From Halorussus salinisoli (GTDB lineage: Archaea > Halobacteriota > Halobacteria > Halobacteriales > Haladaptataceae), in contig SZNP01000001.1 in NCBI GenBank assembly GCA_005239435.1, forward strand, positions 1,178,001 to 1,242,000: a stretch of DNA of 64,000 nucleotides, in the 5' to 3' direction. A program made the translations under genes and the position numbers. Below the pieces are notes generated by a model, which searched no databases, was not told the DNA's origin, and was given only the letters and a program-made list of their open reading frames with translations. This document shows, piece after piece, positions 26,560 to 35,272 of this stretch; the first letter of the stretch is position 1; every line of letters begins with the position of its first letter.

Positions 26560-27003
26560 TCACTCCTCTACGACGAAGGCGTCGTGGGCCGCGTTCCGGA
26601 GGGCGTCCGACCGGCCGTACTCGCCCGGTGCGACGGCGACCGTTCGGACCCCGTTCCGGGCGGCTTTCTCCAGCACGGGTTTGAAATCGGTGTCGCGGGA
26701 GGCGACAGCCAGCACGTCGATGTCGTCGGTCAGCGCGAACTCGGTCGCGTCCACCGCGAGTTTCACGTCCACGTCGCCGCTGGTGATGGTCACCTCGAAA
26801 CCGCGGGCCTCGGCCGCCTGAATCAGTCCCGGCGTGGCGTGTTCGTCGAGATAGAGTCGCGCCACCGAGAGTTGGCCGAGGTCCTCGGCCACCGAGCGCA
26901 CGTCGTCCAAGTCCACGTCGAACTCTTCGCGTAGAACGTTAGGACCGTCCACGAACAGCGCGACGGTCGTCTTCCCGTCGAAGAGCGAGCGCAGCGATTG
27001 CAT
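26560..27003 (-). CDS. NYN-domain (LabA/DUF88-like) protein, probable RNase
   Basis: 147 residues forming a single NYN/PIN-like domain: TVALFVDGPNVLREEF with the first catalytic Asp (about 19), GDVDVKLAVDATEFALTDDI with acidic residues (about 78-97) and VLAVASRDTDFKPVLEKAARNG (about 99-120). This Asp pattern is that of the LabA/DUF88 branch, predicted metal-dependent ribonucleases. The ATG complementing 27001-27003 opens MQSLRSLFDGKT. It is divergent from the halolysin. Confidence 0.88.
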   Translation of the reverse strand: MQSLRSLFDGKTTVALFVDGPNVLREEFDVDLDDVRSVAEDLGQLSVARLYLDEHATPGLIQAAEARGFEVTITSGDVDVKLAVDATEFALTDDIDVLAVASRDTDFKPVLEKAARNGVRTVAVAPGEYGRSDALRNAAHDAFVVEE

Positions 27004-27142
27004 ACCCTGCCGTAGCGGACGTCTCGGTTTAGCCGTGCCGGTCCGGAACGCGCTCCAAATTTCCACTCTTAGCAACTATCTTCTCGTTTGTGAACGAGGT
27101 AACTATAACCAAATAACACTTTATTACAGAGAGAAACTAAGG

Positions 27143-27150
27143 TTTAAATA
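27143..27150 (+). promoter_or_regulatory. TATA box of the halolysin gene
   Basis: TTTAAATA lies 28-35 bp before the ATG at 27178, in an AT-rich stretch (about 27055-27175). This predicts a leaderless or very short-leader transcript, as is common in haloarchaea. Confidence 0.55.
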
Positions 27151-27177
27151 ACTCCTCCACATGGAATAGAATGTAGC

Positions 27178-28749
27178 ATGTCAGACGACAGCACGCAACG
27201 ATTCAACCGTCGTACGTTCCTCAAGGCGACCGGTGTGGCTGGCGCAGCCGCCGCCACTAGTGGTATTACAGCAGCGACTCCCGGTCGGGAGCCTGGTCCG
27301 AAAGAAGACGAGGTCCTCGTCGGCGTTTCCGCCGGTAAGGGCGACATCGAGCAGACGGTCTCCCAGTACGTCCCCGGCGACGCCGAGGTCGTTCACAAGA
27401 ACGAGAACCTCCGCTACGTCGCAGTCAAGTTCCCGAGCGCGAACTCCACGGCCCAGCAGAACTTCATCGACGCCGTCACGAAGAAGGACGGCATCAAGTA
27501 CGCAGAGGTCAACGAGACGCTCGAAAGTCAGTACACGCCGAACGACCCGCAGTTCGGCGACCAGTACGCGCCCCAGCAGGTCCAGTCCGACGACGCGTGG
27601 GACACCACGCTCGGTGACTCCAGCGTCACAATCGCGGTCGTGGACACGGGTGCCCAGTACGACCACCCCGACCTCTCGGGCAACTTCGAGTCCGACCCCG
27701 GCTACGACTTCGTCGACAACGACTCGGACCCGTACCCGGACGTACCCTCGGACGAGTACCACGGTACCCACGTCTCCGGCTGTGCCGCGGCCGTCGTCGA
27801 CAACGACACGGGCGTCGCCGGTCAGGGTAACACCTCGCTCATCAACGGTCGCGCGCTCGACGAGGACGGCTCGGGTTCGACCTCCGACATCGCCGACGCC
27901 GTCGAGTGGGCCGCAGACCAGGGTGCCGAGATCATCAACATGTCGCTCGGTGGCGGCGGTTACACCGACACCATGAAGAACGCGGTCAGCTACGCCAGCG
28001 ACAACGGTTCGCTCCCCATCTGTGCGGCGGGTAACGACGGCACTAACTCCGTCTCCTACCCCGCGGCCTACAGCGAGTGTGTCGCCATCTCCGCGGTCGA
28101 CTCCAGCGAGAACCTCGCGTCCTTCTCGAACTACGGCGACGAGATCGAACTCGCAGCGCCCGGTGTGGACATCCTCTCGACCACGACCGAGACCCGCGGC
28201 TCCTACGAGAAGCTCTCGGGTACCTCGATGGCGACCCCCGTCACGTCCGGCGTCGCCGGTCTGACTCTCGCCAAGTGGGACCTCACCAACTCCGAACTCC
28301 GCAGCCACCTCAAGAACACGGCGAAGGACATCGGTCTCTCCTCGGACAAGCAGGGCAGCGGCCAGGTCAACGCCTACAACGCGGTCACCACCGACCCCTC
28401 GGACGGTGGCGGCGGTGGCGGCGACGGCGACTCCACGACCAGTAGCGTTTCCGGTACTCTCGATGGCTACTGGGACTACGACGACTACTCCTACGGCTGG
28501 GAGTACAGCAGTCCGAGCAAGGTCGAGGTCGTCCTCGACGGCCCCTCGGACGCCGACTTCGACCTCTACATCAACACGGGCACTACGGAGAACGCCTCCC
28601 CGAGCAACTACGACTACTCCTCGACCAGCACGGACAGTCAGGAGTCCATCACCATCGACAGTCCCGACGACTCGACGGACATGCAGATCGACGTCGACTC
28701 CTACAGCGGGTCTGGCGACTACACCCTGACCGTCACCGAGTACCAGTAA
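27178..28749 (+). CDS. Halolysin-type subtilisin protease, Tat-secreted
   Basis: Extracellular serine protease; 523 residues. The Tat signal FNRRTFLKATGVAGAAAATS (9-28) is followed by an I9-like propeptide (about 44-115) and the S8 domain. The catalytic triad is Asp156 (AVVDTGAQYDHP), His195 (YHGTHVSG) and Ser350 (LSGTSMATP), with the oxyanion Asn286 (CAAGNDG). A Gly linker (about 409-418) joins a C-terminal domain (about 425-520, DGPSDADFDLYINTG, SGSGDYTLTV) of the PPC type found in halolysins such as R4 and 172P1. Acidic composition fits activity in high salt. It appears to be monocistronic. Confidence 0.96.
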   Translation: MSDDSTQRFNRRTFLKATGVAGAAAATSGITAATPGREPGPKEDEVLVGVSAGKGDIEQTVSQYVPGDAEVVHKNENLRYVAVKFPSANSTAQQNFIDAVTKKDGIKYAEVNETLESQYTPNDPQFGDQYAPQQVQSDDAWDTTLGDSSVTIAVVDTGAQYDHPDLSGNFESDPGYDFVDNDSDPYPDVPSDEYHGTHVSGCAAAVVDNDTGVAGQGNTSLINGRALDEDGSGSTSDIADAVEWAADQGAEIINMSLGGGGYTDTMKNAVSYASDNGSLPICAAGNDGTNSVSYPAAYSECVAISAVDSSENLASFSNYGDEIELAAPGVDILSTTTETRGSYEKLSGTSMATPVTSGVAGLTLAKWDLTNSELRSHLKNTAKDIGLSSDKQGSGQVNAYNAVTTDPSDGGGGGGDGDSTTSSVSGTLDGYWDYDDYSYGWEYSSPSKVEVVLDGPSDADFDLYINTGTTENASPSNYDYSSTSTDSQESITIDSPDDSTDMQIDVDSYSGSGDYTLTVTEYQ

Positions 28750-28868
28750 TCCGACCGTTTCGGTCTAGTTGCTCGTTTTTCTTTCGACCACCCGGAGTGA
28801 AGTTCGGGGCGGCTTTCGACGTGCGAGGGCCGTGGACGTTTAATGGTCGCACGCGCCTATTCGATATC

Positions 28869-30599
28869 ATGGTCGCAGCGACTGGAATCGCGGCCGAACT
28901 CATCGACTTGCTCTCGGTGTTCGTCATCGCGGCAGGCGTCGGCGTCTTCGTCGCCAAAATCGGCCGATTTCCCTACACGATTGCGCTCCTGCTCGCCGGA
29001 CTCGCGGTGTCCGTTCTCGGCATCACCATCGACATCGAACTCTCCCACGACCTCATTCTGCTGGTGTTCCTCCCACCGCTGTTGTTCGAGGGCGCGGCGA
29101 CGACCGACCTCGAACACTTCCGGTCGAACCTCTCGCACGTCCTCGTCCTCGCTGTAGTGGGGCTGATATCCGCGATTCTCTTGCTCGGGGTCGTCGGCCA
29201 CTTCGTCTTCGGCTTCCCGTTGCTCGTCTCGCTGCTGTTCGCGGCGATGATTCTCCCCACCGACCCCGTGTCGGTGCTGGCGCTGTTCGAGGAACTGGGC
29301 GCGCCCGACCGTCTCTCGGTGCTGGTCGAAGGCGAGAGCCTCGTCAACGACGGCGTGGGTGTGGTCATCTTCTCGACGCTGTTCGCGCTCGTCCTCGAAT
29401 CCACCGAGGCCGGGACCAGTCTCGCGGAACTCGCCACGCTCGGCACTGTCGCCGACGCATCGATAGACATCGCGGTCGCGAGCCTCGGCGGAGCGGTCGT
29501 CGGACTGGTCGCGGGCCTCGCGGTGTATCAGGTCATGTACCGACTCGACGAGCACACGACCGAAATCGTGCTGACGCTCGTCCTCGCGTACGGGAGTTTC
29601 CTGCTGGCCGAACACACCCTGAGCGGCGTCGTCGGCGACTTCTACTTCAGCGGCGTCATCGCGACGGTCACCGCTGGCCTGCTCATCGGGAATCCGGGTG
29701 CCGAGTACGCGATGAGCGCCCAGACCAAGATTTCGGTGTTCAACACGTGGGACACCGCCGCCTTCCTCGTCAACACGCTCATCTTCCTGCTCATCGGCGC
29801 GAAGACGCCGATACATCAGGTACTGACCCACGGCCGACTCATCCTGCTCGCCATCCCGCTGGTCGTCCTCGCACGCGCGGCGGTGGTCTACCCCATCACG
29901 TCGCTCGTCAACCGATTCGCTCCCGTACCCGTTCCGTTCGACTACCAGCACGTCATGGTCTGGGGCGGTCTCCACGCCTCGATTCCCATCGCGCTGGTGC
30001 TGGGGCTTCCGCCGAACTTCCCCTTCCGAGAGGAACTTCGAGCGATGGTGTTCGGCGTCGCGGCGTTCAGCCTCGTCGTGCAGGGACTCACGATGGGCCG
30101 GGTGATGAACGCTCTCGACATCGTGACTCGCTCGGAGGCCGAGGAACTCTACGAACTGCTCGTCGGTCGCGCCCGCGCGGTGGACGCCGCGCTCGAATCG
30201 GCCGACCGACTCCACGACGCCGGCAACCTCTCGCCGTCGGTCTACGAGGACTTCCGCGGCGAGTACGAGCGCGAGAAGCGGGACCTGAGCGAAGCCATCT
30301 CCAACCTCCTCGAGAGCAACCCGGAACTCCGACGCGAGGAGTTACTCATCGGCGAGCGTCAGGTCCTCAAACAGGAGAAGAGCGCCCTACTGGACGCGAT
30401 GCGGACCGGCACGGTCAGCGACGACGTAGGCCGTCGTCTGATGGAGGAGGTAGACCTCAAACTCGACCGCGTGCAGTCGGGCGAGAGTACCGTCACCGAC
30501 CGCCCCGAACAGGAGGGGTACGAGGAGTTCTGGCGCTCGCGCGCCGCGGAGTTCGGCCTGGAGATGAAACTGGAAGCGCAGGAAACCGGCGACGACTGA
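28869..30599 (+). CDS. CPA1-family Na+/H+ antiporter (NhaP type)
   Basis: 576 residues. Twelve or so membrane helices occupy about 1-400, including the CPA1 core FPLLVSLLFAAMILPTDPVS with the conserved P-T-D-P-V and the downstream ESLVNDGVGVVIFS with the N-D pair that forms the ion site. An acidic, helical cytoplasmic C-terminal region (about 420-576) is probably regulatory. It should export Na+ against H+, which is basic to a halophile's low cytoplasmic Na+. The ATG at 28869 was chosen because the 24 preceding codons are not conserved-looking and overlap the promoter. Confidence 0.93.
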   Translation: MVAATGIAAELIDLLSVFVIAAGVGVFVAKIGRFPYTIALLLAGLAVSVLGITIDIELSHDLILLVFLPPLLFEGAATTDLEHFRSNLSHVLVLAVVGLISAILLLGVVGHFVFGFPLLVSLLFAAMILPTDPVSVLALFEELGAPDRLSVLVEGESLVNDGVGVVIFSTLFALVLESTEAGTSLAELATLGTVADASIDIAVASLGGAVVGLVAGLAVYQVMYRLDEHTTEIVLTLVLAYGSFLLAEHTLSGVVGDFYFSGVIATVTAGLLIGNPGAEYAMSAQTKISVFNTWDTAAFLVNTLIFLLIGAKTPIHQVLTHGRLILLAIPLVVLARAAVVYPITSLVNRFAPVPVPFDYQHVMVWGGLHASIPIALVLGLPPNFPFREELRAMVFGVAAFSLVVQGLTMGRVMNALDIVTRSEAEELYELLVGRARAVDAALESADRLHDAGNLSPSVYEDFRGEYEREKRDLSEAISNLLESNPELRREELLIGERQVLKQEKSALLDAMRTGTVSDDVGRRLMEEVDLKLDRVQSGESTVTDRPEQEGYEEFWRSRAAEFGLEMKLEAQETGDD

Positions 30600-30660
30600 G
30601 GGCGCGAGACCGACCTGCTCGAGCCCGTCGGCGGATTCGACCGGGCGTGTCGTCCCGAAC

Positions 30661-30775
30661 CACCCTCCGGCGCGCTTCTCCGAACTAACTACCCGGCGCG
30701 TGCTGGCGCGGCGCGACTGTGCGCCGCGCCAAATGCGCGCGAGGGACGAGCGAAGCGAGTCGGTTGGGGAGGGTG
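30661..30775. repeat. Nested inverted-repeat element (REP-like)
   Basis: An 11-bp perfect hairpin (30704-30714 with 30721-30731; stem TGGCGCGGCGC, loop GACTGT) lies inside a wider inverted repeat CACCCTCC (30661-30668) and GGAGGGTG (30768-30775). The right half carries GACGAGCGAAGCGAGTC, itself a small dyad of a type common in haloarchaeal intergenic DNA. It sits after the antiporter and could act as a transcript 3' end or be a dispersed palindromic repeat. Confidence 0.5.
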
Positions 30776-30999
30776 TGGCCCGCTGTTGCGGTGCGGGGCC
30801 AGGTGCTGTGGAGCGGTTGCGGTCCTCCTTGGTTCAATAGGTAGCTAGCTTCTCTGCACCGAGGGAACGAAATATACCATTATGATAATCAAATTTATAG
30901 CTCGAAGAAATAAAAAACCACTTCTACCAAGGTTCAAATACGATAGCGCACCAGTTCTGCCCGACCGGCGCGCCGAACGCACCTGCCGGTCCAACGACC
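30776..30999. other. AT-rich intergenic region with probable promoter
   Basis: The stretch 30865-30940 is visibly AT-rich (ATATACCATTATGATAATC, then AAATTTATAG) and holds TATA-like elements for the small protein at 31000. I see no tRNA or other gene in it. Confidence 0.4.
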
Positions 31000-31245
31000 A
31001 TGACGCACTGCTACAACTGCGGTCACACCGGTACGTTCGTACTGCTCGTCCAACTCGCGCTCGCGGTTCCCGGTCCGGTCGAGAACCGAGACGCGGACGC
31101 ATCCGTCGCGGACTGCGACTCCGAACTCGATCTGGCGTCGGGCGACTGCTCGCTGGCGGTCCAGTGTCCGGCCTGCGACAGCACCGACGTCGGCGTCGCG
31201 GCCAGCGACCTGCTGGCGCGTTACGGGTCGAGTACCACGTCGTAG
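31000..31245 (+). CDS. Small zinc-ribbon-like protein
   Basis: 81 residues, starting MTHCYNCGHTGTFVLLVQLA. Two CxxC knuckles (CYNC at 4-7 and CPAC near 58) frame a variable middle with two further Cys, giving a treble-clef or zinc-ribbon layout. The end LLARYGSSTTS overlaps the convergent gene by 25 bp. It belongs to the class of small haloarchaeal zinc proteins; the function is unknown. The overlap with its neighbour suggests antisense interplay or simply compaction. Confidence 0.7.
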   Translation: MTHCYNCGHTGTFVLLVQLALAVPGPVENRDADASVADCDSELDLASGDCSLAVQCPACDSTDVGVAASDLLARYGSSTTS

Positions 31246-31691
31246 CGGTCTTCGACCGCCTCGCTATCTCCGCCAGTACCGTCGTCTTCGCTCGCCCAGA
31301 CGACCAGCCGTGCGGACGCACGGCACGCAGTGGCGGCGAGTCGGCGTTCGAGCAGGTCGACCACGCCGTCGCCCCACCACGACCGAATCTGGTCGCGCCC
31401 GCAGAGCCACACCGCTCGGGGGTCGCGGTCGGCGGTCAGGTCTGCCGCGCAGTCGGCGACCGCGCTGACGTCCGGGCCGTCGTACTGCCGGACGGTCCGG
31501 CTGCTCGGTGCCTCGGCGGTCACGTACAGCGGCGCGCGTCTTCCGTCGGGACCGACCGACGCGGCGACGCCCGGTTCGACCGTCACGGTCTCGGGCGGCC
31601 GCGGCGGCGGGGCCGCGCCGCGGACGAGCGCGGTCCGCGAACCGCTTTCGTCCAAGCGCGAGCGGAGTTGGTTCATCTCCACTGTAGCCAT
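31221..31691 (-). CDS. Haloarchaeal protein of unknown function
   Basis: 156 residues, starting MATVEMNQLRSRLDESGSRT, with a Pro-rich patch (VRGAAPPPRPPETVTVEPG, about 24-42), then YDGPDVSAVADCAADLTADR and a segment with AVWLCGRDQIRSWWGDGVVDLL and RLVVWASEDDGTGG that looks like a small alpha/beta domain. I do not recognise the family. Its start lies directly beside the first copy of the 49-bp repeat, so its promoter contains that repeat. It is convergent with and overlaps the zinc-ribbon gene. Confidence 0.65.
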   Translation of the reverse strand: MATVEMNQLRSRLDESGSRTALVRGAAPPPRPPETVTVEPGVAASVGPDGRRAPLYVTAEAPSSRTVRQYDGPDVSAVADCAADLTADRDPRAVWLCGRDQIRSWWGDGVVDLLERRLAATACRASARLVVWASEDDGTGGDSEAVEDRYDVVLDP

Positions 31692-31692
31692 T

Positions 31693-31741
31693 TTAGTCAA
31701 TATAGTCGAAATAGCTAACAGTCCATAATAGTACCGGTATC
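31693..31741 (+). repeat. 49-bp direct repeat, copy 1
   Basis: Matches copy 2 (31892-31940) at 40 of 49 positions by eye, with an identical 17-base core ATAGTCGAAATAGCTAA at 31702-31718. It lies immediately upstream of the minus-strand gene starting at 31691. The core contains TAG...CTA half-sites like an operator. Confidence 0.6.
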
Positions 31742-31891
31742 GGTAGCGTGCGGGGCTACTCCCGAGCGAACGGTCCGCCCGTCTCACGACCGGGTACAAT
31801 CCGTGGGTTCGAGGACCCGACGGCACCCGATGACCCTGAACAGGCATCGAACTGTCGGAGATGCCGACGAGGAGTTAACTACCTCACTTCG

Positions 31892-31940
31892 TTAGTCGAG
31901 ATAGTCGAAATAGCTAAGAATCCATAACAACACCGATACC
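31892..31940 (+). repeat. 49-bp direct repeat, copy 2
   Basis: Second copy, with the identical core at 31901-31917, placed 15 bp before the SpoVT/AbrB start at 31955. Both copies are in the same orientation, although the genes they precede face opposite ways. A regulatory site or a small duplication are both possible. Confidence 0.6.
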
Positions 31941-31954
31941 AAAGACGGCCGTAG

Positions 31955-32134
31955 ATGAGTTCAGACGAATCAGAAGAGAAGATACTCGGCACGACGACAG
32001 TCACCCAGCGATGGCGAATCAGCCTGATCAAGGCCGTCCGCGAGGAGTTCGCCGAAGACGGACTCGACGTGGAGGAGGGCGACCGCCTCGTCTACAAACT
32101 CCGCGACGGTCAGATCGTCATCGAACCGGCGTGA
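31955..32134 (+). CDS. SpoVT/AbrB-type swapped-hairpin DNA-binding protein
   Basis: 59 residues, starting MSSDESEEKILGTTTVTQRW, then ISLIKAVREEFAEDGLDVEE and GDRLVYKLRDGQIVIEPA. The pattern (beta strand with T-V-T-x-R-W-R-I, short helix, then GD-x-L-x-x-x-x-x-x-x-x-I-x-I) is that of SpoVT/AbrB/MazE N-terminal domains, which dimerise to bind DNA. No toxin gene follows, since gcvT is next with its own 117-bp gap. A direct repeat copy lies in its promoter, so autoregulation is an obvious hypothesis. Confidence 0.8.
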   Translation: MSSDESEEKILGTTTVTQRWRISLIKAVREEFAEDGLDVEEGDRLVYKLRDGQIVIEPA

Positions 32135-32251
32135 GCGCGAGAATCCGCCGGTTCCGGCTTCCGCCCGCAGACGCTCGTTTACTCCAAATCGAATACCAAT
32201 GAAGCGTCCGGAAGACAAAGCATTACGTGCCGGGCGTCCAACCGTCCTATC

Positions 32252-33343
32252 ATGACGCTTCGGAAGCCGCCACTGCGCGACGTTCACGCCGGTGAGGGAG
32301 CGACGTTCACGGAGTTCGGCGGGTGGGACATGCCCGTCGAGTTCGACTCCATCAAGGCCGAACACGCCGCGGTCCGCGAGGAGGCGGGCATCTTCGACGT
32401 GTCCCACATGGGTCAAATCGAGGTGGCCGGACCTGACGCCGACGAACTGATGCAGAAACTCACCACCAACGACGTGACCGAACTCGGCCACGGCGACTCC
32501 CACTACTCGATGATAACAGACGAGGACGGGACGATTCTCGACGACACCGTGGTCTATCGGCTCCCCGAAGACGAGAACACCGAGTTCCTCTTCGTCCCCA
32601 ACGCTGGCCACGACGAACAGATGTACCGGCGGTGGACCGACTACCGCGACGAGTGGAACCTCGACGCCACCGTCGAGAACGCCACCGACGAGTACGCGAT
32701 GTACGCGGTGCAGGGTCCCGACGCGCCGGACCTCGTGGCGGACGCCGCCTCCGACTCCGTAACCGACCTCTCGAAGTTCGACGGCAAGTACGCCGAGTTC
32801 GAGGGCGTCGATTGCTGGACCGCCCGAACCGGCTACACCGGCGAGGACGGCTTCGAGATTATCGTTCCCACCGAGGCGGCCGAAGCGGTCTGGGAGTCGT
32901 TCGACTGCCAGCCCTGTGGTCTCGGCGCGCGCGACACCCTCCGCATGGAGATGGGTTTCCTGCTCTCCGGGCAGGATTTCGACGCGGAGGACAATCCCCG
33001 GAACCCCTACGAGGCGGGCGTCGGGTGGACCGTGAAACTCGACACCGAGTTCGTCGGCCGGGACGCGCTCGAACAGGTCGACGCGGAGGGAACCGACGAG
33101 GAGTTCGTCGGCATCAAACTCGTGGACCGCGGCGTCGCCCGCCACGGCTACGACGTGACCGACACCGACGACCACGTCATCGGCGAGGTGACGAGCGGGA
33201 CGATGAGTCCGACCCTGAACGAACCCATCGCGCTCGGCTACGTCCCGACCGAGTACGCAGACGCCGGGACGGTCGTCCGCGTGATGGTTCGCGGCCAGTC
33301 GAAAAAAGCAAAGATTGCGAACACGCCATTCCTGAGTGACTAA
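32252..33343 (+). CDS. gcvT: Glycine cleavage system T protein (aminomethyltransferase)
   Basis: Transfers the methylene group from aminomethyl-lipoyl-GcvH to tetrahydrofolate, releasing ammonia; 363 residues. The start [20 protein letters not shown] is followed by [48 protein letters not shown] and the folate-site region [13 protein letters not shown], with [15 protein letters not shown] before the C-terminal barrel. All are standard for GcvT. It is followed by gcvH after 2 bp. The operon continues to gcvPA and gcvPB after a 198-bp gap. Confidence 0.96.
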   Translation: MTLRKPPLRDVHAGEGATFTEFGGWDMPVEFDSIKAEHAAVREEAGIFDVSHMGQIEVAGPDADELMQKLTTNDVTELGHGDSHYSMITDEDGTILDDTVVYRLPEDENTEFLFVPNAGHDEQMYRRWTDYRDEWNLDATVENATDEYAMYAVQGPDAPDLVADAASDSVTDLSKFDGKYAEFEGVDCWTARTGYTGEDGFEIIVPTEAAEAVWESFDCQPCGLGARDTLRMEMGFLLSGQDFDAEDNPRNPYEAGVGWTVKLDTEFVGRDALEQVDAEGTDEEFVGIKLVDRGVARHGYDVTDTDDHVIGEVTSGTMSPTLNEPIALGYVPTEYADAGTVVRVMVRGQSKKAKIANTPFLSD

Positions 33344-33345
33344 CA

Positions 33346-33729
33346 ATGAGCTTCGAAGTTCCCGAAGACCGGAAGTACAGTAGCGAACACGAGTGGGTAG
33401 AGACGACCGACGGTACCGCGAGAGTCGGCATCTCCGACTTCGCGCAGGACGAACTCGGCGACGTGGTGTTCGTCGAACTCCCGAGCGAGGGCGACGAACT
33501 CACGCAGGACGAGGAGTTCGGCGTCGTGGAGTCCATCAAGGCGGTCTCGGACCTCTACTCGCCCGTCAACGGCACCGTCACGGCCGTCAACCACGCACTC
33601 GAAGACCAACCGGAACTCGTCAACGACGACCCCTTCGGCGAGGGCTGGATGCTGGAGATAGAACTCGCCGAGGATAGTGGACTCGACGAACTGCTGTCGG
33701 CCGACGAGTACCGCGAGCAAATCGAGTAG
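33346..33729 (+). CDS. gcvH: Glycine cleavage system H protein
   Basis: Lipoyl carrier that shuttles the aminomethyl group between the P, T and L proteins; 127 residues. The lipoyl-attachment Lys is residue 65 in [18 protein letters not shown]. The flanking [11 protein letters not shown] and [18 protein letters not shown] are family hallmarks. No lipoate ligase or L protein is in the window; L is usually shared with other dehydrogenases. Confidence 0.96.
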   Translation: MSFEVPEDRKYSSEHEWVETTDGTARVGISDFAQDELGDVVFVELPSEGDELTQDEEFGVVESIKAVSDLYSPVNGTVTAVNHALEDQPELVNDDPFGEGWMLEIELAEDSGLDELLSADEYREQIE

Positions 33730-33927
33730 CGCCGGAATCACGGTTCCCACTTTCTGTTCCTGACGAACGACAGCGAGGGTAGCGACCGCGAGTGCTCGGG
33801 GGCTCTTTACGTGTTCCTCCCCGTGTCCTCTCCGTCGGCAACTTCGCTGCTTACGTCTCGTCAGTTAACCGGACAGCGTAACCGAATACCCCTATCTTAA
33901 AACGATACACTCCTTAACTCCGTTTAC
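33730..33927. promoter_or_regulatory. Gap between gcvH and gcvPA with probable promoter
   Basis: 198 bp with TATCTTAAAACG near 33893-33904 about 25-35 bp before the gcvPA ATG, suggesting a second promoter so that P-protein genes can be transcribed separately. No other gene is seen. Confidence 0.4.
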
Positions 33928-35271
33928 ATGAGCGGACGACACGAGACAGGGGACCGGGGAAGCCCGTACGCACCCCACACTGCCGACGAGACCGCGGCGA
34001 TGCTCGACGCGGTCGGCGCGGACGACGTAACGGAACTGTTCGACATTCCCGAGTCGGTCGCGTTCGAGGGGGAGTTCGGCATCGAAGCCAGAACCGAACA
34101 GGAGACCGAGCGCCACGTCCGGGGCCTGCTCTCGCGCAACGACGACCTGACCGAGTTCCTCGGCCGGGGCCACTACGAACACTACGTGCCCTCGCTGGTG
34201 GACCACCTCTCGCTCCGGTCGGAGTTCCTGACCTCCTACACCCAGTACCAACCCGAAATCACGCAGGGATTCCTGCAAGCCCTCTTCGAGTACCAGTCGA
34301 TGCTCGTGGAGTTGACCGGTCTCGAAATCGTCAACGCCTCGATGTACGACCACGCCACCGCGCTCGCGGAGGCGGCCCTGCTCGCCGCGCGCGTCCGGGC
34401 GACCGACGGCGACCGCGTGCTGGTTCCCGACTACCTGCTCGCCGAGCGCCGGGACGTCCTCGAAAACTACACCGACGGCGCGGGCCTGTCGGTCGAGACC
34501 TTCGCCACCGACGACGGGAACGTCGATACCGACGCGCTCGCCGGGACCATCGACGACGACGCCGTGATGGTGTACGCCGAGAACCCGACCACTCGCGGGA
34601 CCGTCGAGGAGAGCCTCGCCGAAATCGGTGATCTCACCGACGACCACGGCGCGTTGTTCTGCCTCGGTTCGGACCCCGTTGCCCTCTCGGTGCTTCGGGA
34701 ACCCGAGTCGGTCGGTGCGGACGTGGTAGTCGGCGACGCCGCGACCCTCGGTCTCCCGACCGCCTACGGCATGGGTCTGGGTCTGTTCGCCTGCCGCGAC
34801 GACTTCGTGCGGCAGGTGCCCGGCAGACTCGTCGGCGCGAGCGAGGACGCCGCCGACAAGCGTACCTACACGCTCACGCTTCAGACCCGCGAGCAGCACA
34901 TCCGCCGGGAGCGCGCCACGAGCAACATCTGCACGAATCAGGCGTGGGTCGCGCTTCGGACCGCCATCCACGCGGCGTACCTCGGCCCAGACGGACTCGT
35001 GGACCTCGCCAACGACTGCGTGCGACTAGCGAGCGACCTCGCGGGCCGACTGGACGACGTGAAGGGCGTGCAGGCTCCGGTCCACGACCGCCATCACTTC
35101 CGGGAGTTCGTCGCCCACACCGACCAACCCACCCGCGCGGTCGCCGCCGACCTCGAAGCCGAGGGGTTCGCGGTTCACGCCGTGGGGGAACACGAGGTGC
35201 AGGTCTGCATCACCGACAGTAACGTTCACGCCGCCGACGAACTCGTCGCGGCCTTCGAGGAGGTGGCCTGA
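33928..35271 (+). CDS. gcvPA: Glycine dehydrogenase (decarboxylating) subunit 1
   Basis: N-terminal half of the split P protein; 447 residues. It begins [20 protein letters not shown] and carries [40 protein letters not shown] and [17 protein letters not shown], the usual GcvPA blocks that shape the glycine and PLP site with subunit 2. In the two-subunit type found in many archaea and Gram-positives, the PLP Lys is in the other subunit. A 1-base gap to gcvPB indicates translational coupling. Confidence 0.95.
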   Translation: MSGRHETGDRGSPYAPHTADETAAMLDAVGADDVTELFDIPESVAFEGEFGIEARTEQETERHVRGLLSRNDDLTEFLGRGHYEHYVPSLVDHLSLRSEFLTSYTQYQPEITQGFLQALFEYQSMLVELTGLEIVNASMYDHATALAEAALLAARVRATDGDRVLVPDYLLAERRDVLENYTDGAGLSVETFATDDGNVDTDALAGTIDDDAVMVYAENPTTRGTVEESLAEIGDLTDDHGALFCLGSDPVALSVLREPESVGADVVVGDAATLGLPTAYGMGLGLFACRDDFVRQVPGRLVGASEDAADKRTYTLTLQTREQHIRRERATSNICTNQAWVALRTAIHAAYLGPDGLVDLANDCVRLASDLAGRLDDVKGVQAPVHDRHHFREFVAHTDQPTRAVAADLEAEGFAVHAVGEHEVQVCITDSNVHAADELVAAFEEVA

Positions 35272-35272
35272 A

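Noticed and set aside
30935..30955. Possible tRNA T-arm (GGTTCAAAT) in the intergenic region before 31000
   Set aside because: No acceptor, anticodon or D arm can be folded around it.
33892..34971. Long minus-strand open frame opposite gcvPA
   Set aside because: It is the antisense shadow of a certain gene in GC-rich DNA; the translation has no recognisable motif. The same applies to most long antisense frames in the window.
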